DNA of 64,000 nt. Source: JAAYUJ01 sp963698165 (GTDB lineage: Bacteria > Desulfobacterota > Syntrophobacteria > Syntrophobacterales > Syntrophobacteraceae). The notes beneath the pieces were generated by a model that did no database searches, was not told the DNA's origin, and saw only the letters and a program-made list of their open reading frames with translations. Within the stretch, counting starts at the first letter, position 1. Each line of letters opens with the position of its first letter. Shown in pieces: positions 43,889 through 52,712 of this stretch. The stretch lies in NCBI GenBank assembly GCA_963698165.1, contig CAVOPT010000007.1, forward strand, positions 186,001-250,000, in the 5' to 3' direction. Made by a program: the position numbers and the translations under genes.

Positions 43889-43962
43889 GTCATTCCGGGC
43901 TTGACCCGGAATCCAGGAAGAGTCTCTGGATGCCCGCTTTGGTCGGCATGACTGAGTGGATA
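43889..43962. repeat. Composite dispersed repeat between ribH and nusB
   Basis: Two imperfect palindromes lie in tandem: cattccgggcttgacccgg with aatccagg, then ctggatgcccgctttggtcggcatgac. The second is a diverged relative of the palindrome at 14868 and 48827. This is the common dispersed repeat often mistranslated as MPAKAGIQ. Confidence 0.65.
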
Positions 43963-44075
43963 AGCCGTAAAAAACCATCTCAGGATTCCCACGGCATGCG
44001 CTGGGGGAAGCTTTCGGCAGGATTCCGGTTTCCATGGGCTCGATGCTCCAGACTTGATCTTCGAGGAACGAATCG

Positions 44076-44549
44076 GTGAACAGCAAAGCCAAGGGACGGC
44101 GCCATTCCCGGGCCATAGCCCTCCAAATTCTCTACCAGATGGACCAAAACGACCTCACTCCAGAAGAAGCCCTTCCTCTCTACTATGCGCTCCTGGACGA
44201 AGAGGACGATCCCGATGTCAAGGCGCCGCCAACCCTGCGTCCCTTCGCTGAACGGATCGTCAACGGGGTCTTCCTTCATCTCACAGACATTGACAGGATG
44301 ATTGCCTCGGCGTCCGACAATTGGAGACTCGAGCGCATGTCCATTGTCGATCGCAATATATTGCGGCTTGCACTCTTTGAAATGCTTCATTGCCCCGACA
44401 TCCCCCCGAAAGTTTCCATCAACGAGGCCATAGACCTGGGAAAAGCTTTTGGAAGCGCGGATTCCGGCTCTTTCATCAACGGGATCCTCGATCATTTCCT
44501 CTCCCGCATTGACAGCCAGGAAGTTGACACCAAGACGTCTTCTGCCTGA
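44076..44549 (+). CDS. nusB: Transcription antitermination factor NusB
   Basis: 157 aa all-helical NusB. RRHSRAIALQILYQMDQ, then IDRMIASASDNWRLERMSIVDRNILRLA split by the conserved W, and PPKVSINEAIDLGKAFGS with GSFINGILD. It binds boxA RNA with NusE/S10 in rRNA antitermination. The start is GTG 44076 after gaggaacgaatc; the next Met is too far into the conserved core. It ends the housekeeping cluster, and flagellar genes follow. Confidence 0.95.
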   Translation: MNSKAKGRRHSRAIALQILYQMDQNDLTPEEALPLYYALLDEEDDPDVKAPPTLRPFAERIVNGVFLHLTDIDRMIASASDNWRLERMSIVDRNILRLALFEMLHCPDIPPKVSINEAIDLGKAFGSADSGSFINGILDHFLSRIDSQEVDTKTSSA

Positions 44550-44693
44550 TCGCCTCCCCTCCTCGCCACCTTGAGTTTTCACCGTCCAGACCCCCACGGA
44601 AGACAAGTGGAGACTGTCTCTGATTCATGCACACTTCTTGCATCTCAGAGGAACGTGATCTGAATCAGGCATCTCCACGGGGAGGAACCGAGC

Positions 44694-45788
44694 ATGGCAT
44701 TGAACGTCAAAACCAACCAGAACCATCACTCGGCTAGAGCCACCGCCACGGAAATGGCGTACAAGACCCTGGTCGCATCCTCTCGGCAAAAGACCTTCGA
44801 GCGGGTTCTGAACCAGGTGCAAAATACGGGACAGGAAGGCAGCAACGCGGAAATAAATTCCCTTCAAGCGGAAATGGCCAAACTTCAAAATGTGCAACTT
44901 GGACAGGGAAGCAACCCGGGAACCCCCCGGCCGTCTCAGGGAACCCAGCAGCGGGGAGCTCTCGCCGGCGGGGTCAACGCCCTTGCGACTTCCGCCCTCC
45001 TCGAACTCGCTGCTTTGTCCGGGGGTGGAAGTCGCCTGGAGAAGATCGGTCTAAAAACGTTGGGGGCGGAGGCATCCAAGGGATCCAAGAGCTCCTTCGG
45101 AGCAATGGCAGCGGGGGACGGATCCTTAAATTCCGCCAACCTCCCCGCCGGCATCGGGTCCCTGGCGGCACGGTTCGAGTCGGGGGACAGCGGCGTTGAC
45201 GCCATAGGCTACGATCGGACCGGGGGCACGTCTTACGGGGTCTACCAGATATCGTCCCGAGCCGGAACCATGAGGAGCTTCATTGAATACCTGGGAGACC
45301 GGGCCCCTGAGCTGGCGAGAAGACTGGCGGCCGCCGGACCTTCCAACACGGGGGGCCGAAGAGGGTCCATGCCTGCCGAGTGGAGACGGATTGCCGCCGA
45401 GGACCCGGTTCGTTTTGCCCAGATCCAGCACGACTTCATCACCGAGTCCCACTACATGCCAGCCGTACAGGACATTTATGAAGAAACCGGCGTGGACATC
45501 ACCAAGCACTCACGGGCGTTGAAGGAAGTTCTTTGGAGCACCGCGGTCCAGCATGGGCCCAGGGGTGCCGCCAGGATTTTTAGCAAGGTCATCAACCGGG
45601 CAAAGGGCCAGGGGATCGATACGCAGGCGAAGGATGTCATCAACGGCGTGTACTCCTCACGAGCCAGGCAGTTCGGCCAGTCGACCCCCGAGGTTCAGGA
45701 CGCCGTCCACGGGAGATTTCGAGAAGAGAGAGCCATGGCTCTGGCGATGCTTGCGCAAGACAAGTCCTCGCCCCGCGTCGGCGTTTAG
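44694..45788 (+). CDS. VgrG3-like peptidoglycan hydrolase in the flagellar cluster
   Basis: 364 aa. ATG 44694 follows ggggaggaaccgagc. Residues 1-140 are low-complexity and helical, without a signal peptide. Residues 150-345 match the lysozyme-like domain first known at the C-terminus of VgrG3: SLAARFESGDSGVDAIGYDR (catalytic Glu in ARFESG), GGTSYGVYQISSR, AEWRRIAAEDPVRFAQIQHDFI and VLWSTAVQHGPRGAARIF. Such enzymes cut peptidoglycan. Placement before fliK and flgDE suggests it opens the cell wall for rod passage, the job usually done by FlgJ, exported without a signal by the flagellar system. That role is inferred. A phage-derived origin is possible. Confidence 0.7.
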   Translation: MALNVKTNQNHHSARATATEMAYKTLVASSRQKTFERVLNQVQNTGQEGSNAEINSLQAEMAKLQNVQLGQGSNPGTPRPSQGTQQRGALAGGVNALATSALLELAALSGGGSRLEKIGLKTLGAEASKGSKSSFGAMAAGDGSLNSANLPAGIGSLAARFESGDSGVDAIGYDRTGGTSYGVYQISSRAGTMRSFIEYLGDRAPELARRLAAAGPSNTGGRRGSMPAEWRRIAAEDPVRFAQIQHDFITESHYMPAVQDIYEETGVDITKHSRALKEVLWSTAVQHGPRGAARIFSKVINRAKGQGIDTQAKDVINGVYSSRARQFGQSTPEVQDAVHGRFREERAMALAMLAQDKSSPRVGV

Positions 45789-46141
45789 CCTTACCCCACC
45801 CCCAGTCTCACCGGTGAGAAGATCATCAGGGCGGCGGAAGCTCCAAGATCCACCGCCCATGTCCCCTGCTCCACCATGACGGGAAGTCATCGAATCTCCC
45901 CTCCCCCCATGACGGGAGGGGATGAAACCCTCCCCACGGTACAACCGGTGCGGTCTACGACCCGAAGCAATTTCCCTTCCCAGACACCCTTTCCCCGTGC
46001 AAAGGAATGACCGCCGGCATGGAAAAGATTGTCGCCGGATGTGGAAAAAACTTCCGTAGAAACCCTCCCCAGCGTCACGAACGTTATGACGGACTGGATT
46101 CAACCAATTGAAATTACAAGGCTATCGCGCCATTCCATCAA
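45789..46141. other. Intergenic region with hairpins before the fliK promoter
   Basis: A 14-base perfect palindrome tctcaccggtgaga lies at 45806-45819. A 9-bp stem (tcccctccc 45897-45905, gggagggga 45914-45922) follows, preceded by a partial copy of the same catgacggga block. Neither has a U-tract. No coding frame is convincing. Confidence 0.4.
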
Positions 46142-46157
46142 TGGTACCAGGATTGCT
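46142..46157 (+). promoter_or_regulatory. Sigma-54 promoter of fliK
   Basis: tggtaccaggattgct matches the consensus tggcacgnnnnttgcw at the invariant GG and GC with exact spacing (two substitutions). Expected start about 46168, 44 bases before fliK. Confidence 0.75.
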
Positions 46158-46211
46158 TATCTTTGTCCGCACTGGACATGAGAGCGAACTTCACTGGAAA
46201 GAGGACCGTTT

Positions 46212-48725
46212 ATGCAGTCAAGTCCAATCAATGCTGCGCAGCTCATGATGGAGTTCCTGGAGAAGGAACAGACCGATATCGGCCAAGGGATCGTTGCCAC
46301 GGAATTCTCCAGGGAATTGGAGAAACAGAAGCTCCAGATCGATGGGGCTCCGTCCCCAACCTCTCCCGCATCCCTGAAAGGGAACCTTTCCGGTGAAACC
46401 ACCTCCCCTTCACTCTCCGCAACCCTTGAGCCCGTTCTTTCGGGCTCCGCGAAAGACAATGTCGCAACCCAGAGGAGCAAGTCGCTGAAGCGTCTCGTAT
46501 CCGATGGGAAACCAGCGAGTGACTCCCGCTCCAAGATCCAGGAGGAGATGTTCTTCTCCAATCCTGCCTTGTTGGAGAAGGTGCTTGCAGACTTGAAACT
46601 TCCCGCGGAAGTGCGAAAGGCGTGCACCAGCGCGGAAGACAAGCAGGGGCGGCTCTCTCTCGGTAACCTGCTGAACGTTCTCGACAAGCAGACCGCGGGC
46701 AGCTCAACCCTCACGCCCGGGAAGGCTTCGGGCCAGGACGTCGAGGCCTTGCTCAAGTCCCTTGCGTTGCCAGGAAGCCGGGACACCCTCGCCACCCAGG
46801 AACTTGTCACAAGACCCAGGGGGGTATACGGCCTGAATGAGCTGAGACAAGTCCTGGAGAAGGCGGTCCGGCAAGTTCAAGAAGCGAAGGCACTTCGGAC
46901 CGCCGTGACTGATGAAACCGGACGGCAGGCCGTGCATCTCGCCGAGCTGAAGACCGGAGCGAGTGACACCCGCTCCTCTTCGACACCCACCCAGTCCGCA
47001 CCTTTGATGGCCAGCTCCGTCCCTTCTTTCGTAGGCGGAAATTTCAGGGAAAAGGACCCGAGCAGGACGACCGAAAGGCCTCCCTCCGTTCTTGACCTCC
47101 AGGGAATCTCAAGCAGCATCAATGAGAAGGATGGCTCCGTCAGCGGAGCTCACCAGGCCAAAGCCTCGGAAGGGCAAAACGGCATGTCGCTTTCCCGGCT
47201 CGAAACGGGAACGAGAGAATCGCGGTCTGTTTATTCATCCAACATCAAGTCATCGGATGGGACTGCGCTGCTTGCAAACCTCTCGGAGGCGGCAAGAGAG
47301 ATCCTGGACCGGGCCCACCCCGCGGAAGGGTCCGGGTTGGAATCGCTCGCCGGAAACGCGAAGATCCCCAAAGAGCACCTCACTGATGCCCGAGTGATTT
47401 CCATGGGCCAAAGCCTGTCCCAGGACGTTCAGGATACCCTGAAATCCATCCTGCAGGATGGTCCTGGGCTGATGGCCTCGGGCAAGCAGTGGGCCACGGC
47501 GCGTGAGACATCCACCTACAATGGAACGATTCCCGAACATGGCGCCACCGAGCTTCAGGGGCAGCCTCAGCCGGGAACCCTGAGTCAGCCTCCAATCTCC
47601 CTGGTCAATCCCTCCGATGCAAAAACGTCTTCGGGGTATGAGGAAAACGCTGGAAGAGAGGACCGGCAAGAGCATTTCAAGGGCGAGGCGGCACGGAAGA
47701 ACACCTCCGGGTCATCCTCGGCCGATCCCTCGGTCCCTGCCCCCAAGATCACACCGGGGAGCTCCCGTGTCGATGGATTCCCCACTGGACAATCCGCGGG
47801 CGCTCAAAACCTCAAGGCCGATTCTCACGAGGACACGGCGGGACAAGGCAGCGGAAGACGCCTTGATCCAACGACCAATTTCGCCGGTGCGAAGGAGATT
47901 CCTTCAACGTCGAGAGAAGCCCCCAGGGCACAGATGACCGACCCTCCCTCCAGGCTGGACAACGTGCTCGCCAGGGCGCAGGAGGGTCCTGGCGTTTGGG
48001 GGCAAGCCACCACTCCCATCCAGGAAGAAGCCGCTCCGGTCCGGGAAAAGCTTTCCAGAGCCGTTTCGAGCCAGTTCGACCCTCTTGTGGACGGGGAGAC
48101 GAGAAGAACAGACCCGCAGCCTCTCCAGGGGGCTTCCGACTCCGGCTTGGGGCACACACAAACCGATGGCGGCGGTTCCGACTCCCATGTTTTCGACTCG
48201 TGGGGACGTGCCTTCATGGGCTATTCCCCCGTTTCCCAGGGCATGCCCGTGAACGAGCCATTCCAAACGCCCTTTCGAGGAGAGAGCCTATCCCTCGTCA
48301 ACCCCGCATGGCCGCAGAACATGGCTCAACACATCCAGAATCTGCTGAAGGAGAGGCCGACCTCGCACCTGACCCTGGAACTGGAGCCAAGCGAGCTCGG
48401 CCGTTTGACTCTCCGGGTGGAAACTAAGCACGAAGAGGTCACCGCCTCTGTGATCGCTGAAAAAGAACAGGCCAGAGAGGTCCTCCTGCGCAACGCGCCC
48501 GCCCTTCGCCAAAATCTTCAAGAACAGGGACTCACACTCGGGCAATTCCTCGTGGATGTCCGTGACGAGCGCAGCGGCAGCGGTCAACACCCCATGCCGA
48601 ACCGGGCCTTTTCGAAGAAACCATCCCGGGGACAGGCGGAATTGAAAAGCCAGCGCGTTCAGGGGGACACCGGGATCGTCCGTATCCACGCCAACCCAAA
48701 CCATCTGATCAACATTCTCGCATGA
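46212..48725 (+). CDS. fliK: Flagellar hook-length control protein FliK
   Basis: 837 aa. Most of the protein is low-complexity Ser/Thr/Pro/Gly/Gln-rich, as expected of the extended ruler. The conserved Flg_hook domain is near the C-terminus (about 690-790): SHLTLELEPSELGRLTLRVE, VTASVIAEKEQAREVLLRN, and LRQNLQEQGLTLGQFLVDV. FliK sets hook length and switches FlhB export specificity. It is longer than the roughly 400-aa enteric protein. It is followed, convergently, by flgD and flgE, the usual partners. A sigma-54 promoter precedes it. Confidence 0.85.
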   Translation: MQSSPINAAQLMMEFLEKEQTDIGQGIVATEFSRELEKQKLQIDGAPSPTSPASLKGNLSGETTSPSLSATLEPVLSGSAKDNVATQRSKSLKRLVSDGKPASDSRSKIQEEMFFSNPALLEKVLADLKLPAEVRKACTSAEDKQGRLSLGNLLNVLDKQTAGSSTLTPGKASGQDVEALLKSLALPGSRDTLATQELVTRPRGVYGLNELRQVLEKAVRQVQEAKALRTAVTDETGRQAVHLAELKTGASDTRSSSTPTQSAPLMASSVPSFVGGNFREKDPSRTTERPPSVLDLQGISSSINEKDGSVSGAHQAKASEGQNGMSLSRLETGTRESRSVYSSNIKSSDGTALLANLSEAAREILDRAHPAEGSGLESLAGNAKIPKEHLTDARVISMGQSLSQDVQDTLKSILQDGPGLMASGKQWATARETSTYNGTIPEHGATELQGQPQPGTLSQPPISLVNPSDAKTSSGYEENAGREDRQEHFKGEAARKNTSGSSSADPSVPAPKITPGSSRVDGFPTGQSAGAQNLKADSHEDTAGQGSGRRLDPTTNFAGAKEIPSTSREAPRAQMTDPPSRLDNVLARAQEGPGVWGQATTPIQEEAAPVREKLSRAVSSQFDPLVDGETRRTDPQPLQGASDSGLGHTQTDGGGSDSHVFDSWGRAFMGYSPVSQGMPVNEPFQTPFRGESLSLVNPAWPQNMAQHIQNLLKERPTSHLTLELEPSELGRLTLRVETKHEEVTASVIAEKEQAREVLLRNAPALRQNLQEQGLTLGQFLVDVRDERSGSGQHPMPNRAFSKKPSRGQAELKSQRVQGDTGIVRIHANPNHLINILA

Positions 48726-48765
48726 TCCGCAATGATCCGATCTGAAGTGAGTGGTTCTCATCCCA

Positions 48766-48856
48766 GGAATCCTCGTCCGTCATTACCGCGAAAACAGGAA
48801 CCCAGGAAATTCAAACAACCAGCTGAATGCCGGCTTTCGCCGGCATGACGAGGGGT
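48766..48856. repeat. Composite dispersed repeat after fliK
   Basis: A degenerate first half (gtcattaccgcgaaaacagg and aacccagg) is followed by the perfect palindrome atgccggc/gccggcat at 48827-48846. The second half is nearly identical to the copy at 14868. Confidence 0.7.
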
Positions 48857-49046
48857 TGCCGTCGAAATCGCTCAAACAGGGTCAGAGACAAGGTTGCGGC
48901 CATGGAGAAGGCGAAAACCGCGTTTTCTTCCTCGTCTATGCGGATAGGCCTCAGTTGAAATTCGGACACGCCTTTCCGTGGATGTCTACCTGGGGGAGCC
49001 TTGAGAGGAATCACTGCTATAACGCGAGGGAATGATACACAAAAAA

Positions 49047-49072
49047 GGGGCGGTCCCCGATGGAACCGCCCC
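49047..49072 (-). terminator. Rho-independent terminator of flgD-flgE
   Basis: ggggcggt (49047-49054) pairs with accgcccc (49065-49072). On the minus strand the stem is followed by six Ts (49046-49041). It lies 27 bases past the flgE stop. Confidence 0.85.
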
Positions 49073-49098
49073 CGTTGATTTCAGCCCGCGCCCAAGGA

Positions 49099-49890
49099 TC
49101 AGCGGATGAGGTTGGTGACGACGTCCAGCATCTCGCTCGCCGTGAGGATCGACTTTGAATTTGCATTGTAATCGGCCTGGTAGATGATCATGTTGACCAT
49201 CTCGTTGGCCAGGTCCACGTTGGAGTTTTCCAGGTTCAGGTCCACGATGAACCCGCGCCCCCCCGTATTGGGGGTTCCAAGATTGGCTGCGCCGGTCTGA
49301 GGGCCGGCCGTGTAGAGGTTTGCGCCTTGGCGAATCAGGCCGTCCTGGTTGGGGAAAATGGTGACTCCTATTGGACCGGTGATGATCACGGGATCACCCC
49401 CGGCAACCGGAGTCCCCCAGATCATGCCGTCGGCATCGATGTTGTAATTGCTGTAGGCGGGAGTTGTGGGATTATCCACGGTTATGGGGGCTCCACTTGC
49501 GTCGAGCACCCCATAGCCTTGAAGGGTGACGAGGTTGCCGACGCTGTCCATGTGAAAGCTGCCGTCACGGGTGTACATGTCGCCGGCCGGCGTTCTCACG
49601 GTGAAAAAACCGTTGCCGTTGATGGCCACGTCGCTCCACTTGTTGGTCGCCACCATGGGCCCTTCACTGTAGTCCGTGGCGATGCCGAGTATGGCGCTGC
49701 CACATCCCGCCCGATCCGTGTCGGCGGACTGGGTGGAGTAGTAGCTGGAGACCATGTCCCCGAAGGTGACGGAGTTGGACTTGAAGCCGGTGGTGTTGGC
49801 GTTGGCCACATTGTCCGCCACGACGCTCAACGCCGCACTGAAGCTGTTGAGGCCACTCACACCGATGTACATTGAATTGCTCGCTCCCAT
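49099..49890 (-). CDS. flgE: Flagellar hook protein (FlgE/F/G family, probably FlgE)
   Basis: 263 aa. The N-terminal rod/hook signature is YIGVSGLNSFSAALSVVADN followed by NVANANTTGFKSN. The middle has FTVRTPAGDMYTRDGSFHMD, shared by FlgE, F and G, and the coiled C-terminus is NVDLANEMVNMIIYQADYNA with SKSILTASEML. Position directly after flgD and close to fliK argues for the hook protein FlgE. The length is short for FlgE (usually near 400) and nearer FlgF/FlgG, so the central surface domain is reduced. ATG 49890 follows aaaaggagaactctc. Confidence 0.75.
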   Translation of the reverse strand: MGASNSMYIGVSGLNSFSAALSVVADNVANANTTGFKSNSVTFGDMVSSYYSTQSADTDRAGCGSAILGIATDYSEGPMVATNKWSDVAINGNGFFTVRTPAGDMYTRDGSFHMDSVGNLVTLQGYGVLDASGAPITVDNPTTPAYSNYNIDADGMIWGTPVAGGDPVIITGPIGVTIFPNQDGLIRQGANLYTAGPQTGAANLGTPNTGGRGFIVDLNLENSNVDLANEMVNMIIYQADYNANSKSILTASEMLDVVTNLIR

Positions 49891-49999
49891 GAGAGTTCTC
49901 CTTTTTATTCTGTTTGGATGCGCTCAGTGTCGGTTCATTCCGCAAATTCCAATGGGATACCGGGCTCTTGACTCGAGGCGACATGGAAACGCACCCCCA

Positions 50000-50719
50000 T
50001 CAGGCCTCAGCCTCCGATCCGATGATTTCCGTCACTTCATTGATGCTGAGCTTGACACCGTTTGCTCCCCCCAGGACGAGAGAGGGAATTCCCTCGTCGA
50101 GACGGAGGGAATACACGGTCCCGCTCACCGTGGGCGTGATGTCGAGGACCCGGCCGCTGGCATCGACGGCCTCAACCTGGAAATGATAGGTCCCGTCAGG
50201 CATCTGCTGCCCAGATCCGTTCTTGCCGTCCCAGCTCACATCGTAGCTCCCCGCATTCTGGGACCCAACATTGATTGTCCGCACCAGGGCGCCATTTTCG
50301 TCAGTGATCTTGAGGGTGACATCCGCGGCTGTGTTCAGCGTGTAGCTGCCCTTGGAAATCTCACTGCCGTTGAGCTGGATGCTGTCGCTCCGGCCCACCA
50401 CCTGCTTGCCGATCATCCCCATCATCAATGAGTTGTTGAGGGAAGCAAGATAGGACTGCATCTCCTTGAGGTTGGAGTTGATGAGGGTGAGCCTCTCGAC
50501 GGATGAAAACTGGGCGAGCTGGGCGGCCAGTTCATACGACTCGAGGGGGTTCGTGGGGTCCTGGTTTTTCAGCTGGGTCGTGAACATGGTCAGGAAGGCG
50601 TTCATGTCGAGGGCTTTTTTCCCGGCGACCCCTTCTGTCTGGGACCCGCTGAGCTGCGTCGGCGTGGAGCCGAAGAAGCTCTTCACGGATTGGGCACTGA
50701 TGGTATTCACTCCCGTCAT
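50000..50719 (-). CDS. flgD: Flagellar hook-capping (hook assembly) protein FlgD
   Basis: 239 aa. The N-terminal signature is LDMNAFLTMFTTQLKNQDPTN followed by PLESYELAAQLAQFSSVERL. A FlgD Ig-like part follows with TLKITDENGALVRTINVG, WDGKNGSGQQMPDGTYHFQV. FlgD forms the cap at which hook subunits polymerise and is exported by the flagellar type III system. ATG 50719 follows cggaggatgatcc. It is the first gene of a two-gene minus-strand operon with flgE under a sigma-54 promoter. Confidence 0.93.
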   Translation of the reverse strand: MTGVNTISAQSVKSFFGSTPTQLSGSQTEGVAGKKALDMNAFLTMFTTQLKNQDPTNPLESYELAAQLAQFSSVERLTLINSNLKEMQSYLASLNNSLMMGMIGKQVVGRSDSIQLNGSEISKGSYTLNTAADVTLKITDENGALVRTINVGSQNAGSYDVSWDGKNGSGQQMPDGTYHFQVEAVDASGRVLDITPTVSGTVYSLRLDEGIPSLVLGGANGVKLSINEVTEIIGSEAEA

Positions 50720-50789
50720 GGATCATCCTCCGTTTCGGTCATGTGCTGTCGTTTCAATCCTTCATAGAATTGCACCGCACTTTCTGCTG

Positions 50790-50805
50790 AGCAACAAGGA
50801 TACCA
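50790..50805 (-). promoter_or_regulatory. Sigma-54 promoter of flgD-flgE
   Basis: On the minus strand, tggtatccttgttgct keeps the GG and ttgct elements at the right spacing. Start of transcription is expected near 50779, about 60 bases before flgD. Confidence 0.7.
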
Positions 50806-51105
50806 ACGCGCACTCAGCTAAAAAATCTATTAATTGCAGATTGTTATGAATTATCACCCCGTCGATGGGATCCCCTCGTTGGGGAAGAATTTGCTGACCT
50901 CCGATGCAAATTTTGCCCGCCACGGATACCCCGATAATTCAGAACTATTTTGTCAAATCCTTGACCCGGCAATTGTCCCGTCTCATCCATGAGTGCTCAT
51001 TCTTTTGACTCGACGCACAGCGTAAATCCCTGGAAGAGTGCATCCAGCAGCGGTTTTTAGCTCTCCCGCCGAGGAAACCGGTACAGACCGAGGGTTTCCC
51101 AACCG

Positions 51106-51121
51106 TGGCACATCTATTGCT
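51106..51121 (+). promoter_or_regulatory. Sigma-54 promoter of motA and the fliL-fliA run
   Basis: tggcacatctattgct differs from the consensus at one position. The implied start near 51132 excludes the upstream GTG codon of the motA frame and helps fix the motA start at 51225. Confidence 0.85.
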
Positions 51122-51224
51122 CTAGGCTCCTGTGGACCATGATTCGATGCCCAACGGGGAAGAGAGCCCCGCGGATGGACATGGAAGGCTTCACCCGGGA
51201 CTCGTCAGATCATTTCGAGGGTTT

Positions 51225-52001
51225 ATGGACCTTGCCACGCTCATAGGAATCGTCATCGCCTTCGCGCTCGTCATCACCTCCATCATGATGGGGAGTGGAC
51301 TTGGTCTCTTCATCGACGTCCCTTCGGCCATGATTGTGGTGGGGGGAACCCTGGGGGCCACCATGATTCACTACCCCCTGAAGGATGTCCTGGGGGTTTT
51401 TCGAGTGGTGAAGAACGTCTTCCTGTCCAAAGTATGGAGCATGCAGGAGCTCATCGACAGGTTCGTGGATTTCTCGAGGAAGTCCAGGCGGGAAGGTTTG
51501 CTGGCCCTGGAGCGGGACCTGTGGACGCTGAAAGACAATTTCCTCACCAGGGGTCTGCAGCTGGCGGTGGACGGCATGGAACCGGACTCCATCCGGGAAA
51601 TCCTGGAGATAGAAATCGATTGTCAGCAGGAGAGGCATCGGCTGGGGGCGGAAATCCTCAGCACCATGGCCACCTTTTCTCCCGCCATGGGCATGATCGG
51701 GACCCTCATTGGCCTCATTCAGATGCTGAGGACCATGGAGGACCCCAGCACCATCGGTCCGGCCATGGCTCTCGCCCTTGTGACCACCTTTTACGGAGCC
51801 CTGGCCGCCAACCTCGTCTGCCTGCCCATGGCCGGCAAGTTGAGGAAGAGAAGCCAGGAAGAGACCATGATCAAGGAAATGGTCATCGCCGGCATCATTT
51901 CCATTGTGAACGGGGAGAACCCCAGGATCGTGGAACAAAAGCTCCACGCGTTCATCCCCCCGCACCTGAGGGAGAGCCGTTTCCAGTCGGAAGCCATATG
52001 A
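51225..52001 (+). CDS. motA: Flagellar motor stator protein MotA (PomA type)
   Basis: 258 aa from ATG 51225, which gives the family start MDLATLIGIVIAFALVITS; the open frame begins at GTG 51132, which coincides with the mapped promoter start. It has four membrane spans: residues 4-22, 32-50, about 155-175 and 185-205. The cytoplasmic loop carries the torque residues in RFVDFSRKSRREGLLALERD. The proton/Na channel segment is MATFSPAMGMIGTLIGLIQM. MotB or PomB normally follows; here the next 216 bases are non-coding and fliL comes next, so the partner must be elsewhere. Confidence 0.9.
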   Translation: MDLATLIGIVIAFALVITSIMMGSGLGLFIDVPSAMIVVGGTLGATMIHYPLKDVLGVFRVVKNVFLSKVWSMQELIDRFVDFSRKSRREGLLALERDLWTLKDNFLTRGLQLAVDGMEPDSIREILEIEIDCQQERHRLGAEILSTMATFSPAMGMIGTLIGLIQMLRTMEDPSTIGPAMALALVTTFYGALAANLVCLPMAGKLRKRSQEETMIKEMVIAGIISIVNGENPRIVEQKLHAFIPPHLRESRFQSEAI

Positions 52002-52217
52002 ACGGGGCGAAGGCCCGTTGGAGCATCTAAACGATGAAAAGCGCAGCAGGTTGAGCTGAGTGAACTCGGCAGAACTCTTCAGGGAAAAGAGTAATTCGAA
52101 TCGAAAACAAATTCCCCCACGGCGGGCCCAGGGGTTGGAGCTCAGATTTGGTGCCGCTCCCTGCGGCATCTAGTCTACGACCACTGGTTTCCCCACCAGA
52201 AAGGAGCGATCTGAACC
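52002..52217. other. Gap where motB would be expected
   Basis: 216 bases with no frame of MotB character (no single helix with the conserved Asp). A near sigma-54 match at 52149-52164 has the GG and GC one base too far apart. Probably only a leader for fliL. Confidence 0.5.
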
Positions 52218-52694
52218 ATGCCTCCAAGAGAGACAGACGAGAACAAGGACGTTGAGCAGTCGAAATCCTCATCCAAGATGCTCATCATCGTCATTGCCCT
52301 AGCGGTCCTGGTGGCCGGCGGGGGAGGTTTCTTCGCCTACACCAAATTCTTCAAGGAAGACTCGTCCGCCCACGCCAAGTCTGCAGCGGCCGAACCCGTG
52401 ATCCACGAGATGGAGACGTTCCTGGTGAACTTGAGCGACGCGGGGGGGAAGCGTTATCTCAAACTCACCATGAAAGCCAAGTTGAGTGACAAGGAAGTCC
52501 AGGCGGAGGTTGCTGGCAGGAATTTCGAAATCAGGGATGCCGTGATCATGCTGCTCTCCAGCAAGGAATTCCAGGAAATCGCAAAACCCGAGGACAAGGC
52601 AACCCTCAAGCAGGAGGTCATCTTTGCCCTCAACCGCCTGCTGCAGCGCGGTCAAGTACAAGATGTCTATTTCACCGAGTTTTTGGTCCAGTGA
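52218..52694 (+). CDS. fliL: Flagellar basal-body protein FliL
   Basis: 158 aa. A hydrophilic N-terminus is followed by one span (about 23-43, LIIVIALAVLVAGGGGFFAY), then a periplasmic domain with METFLVNLSDAGGKRYLKLT, EIRDAVIMLLSSKEFQEI and TLKQEVIFALNRLLQRGQVQ, ending in YFTEFLVQ. FliL surrounds the stator and supports torque. Next gene fliM follows after 18 bases. It is the start of the canonical fliL-M-N-O-P-Q-R operon. Confidence 0.93.
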   Translation: MPPRETDENKDVEQSKSSSKMLIIVIALAVLVAGGGGFFAYTKFFKEDSSAHAKSAAAEPVIHEMETFLVNLSDAGGKRYLKLTMKAKLSDKEVQAEVAGRNFEIRDAVIMLLSSKEFQEIAKPEDKATLKQEVIFALNRLLQRGQVQDVYFTEFLVQ

Positions 52695-52712
52695 GGGAGA
52701 AAGCGGACGCGG

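Noticed and set aside
44627..44643. Sigma-54-like site before the VgrG3-type gene (atgcacacttcttgcat)
   Set aside because: The first G of the -24 GG is replaced; it is equally a chance inverted repeat. Not strong enough to annotate.
52149..52164. Sigma-54-like site before fliL
   Set aside because: GG and GC elements are 13 instead of 12 bases apart, which is not tolerated by sigma-54.
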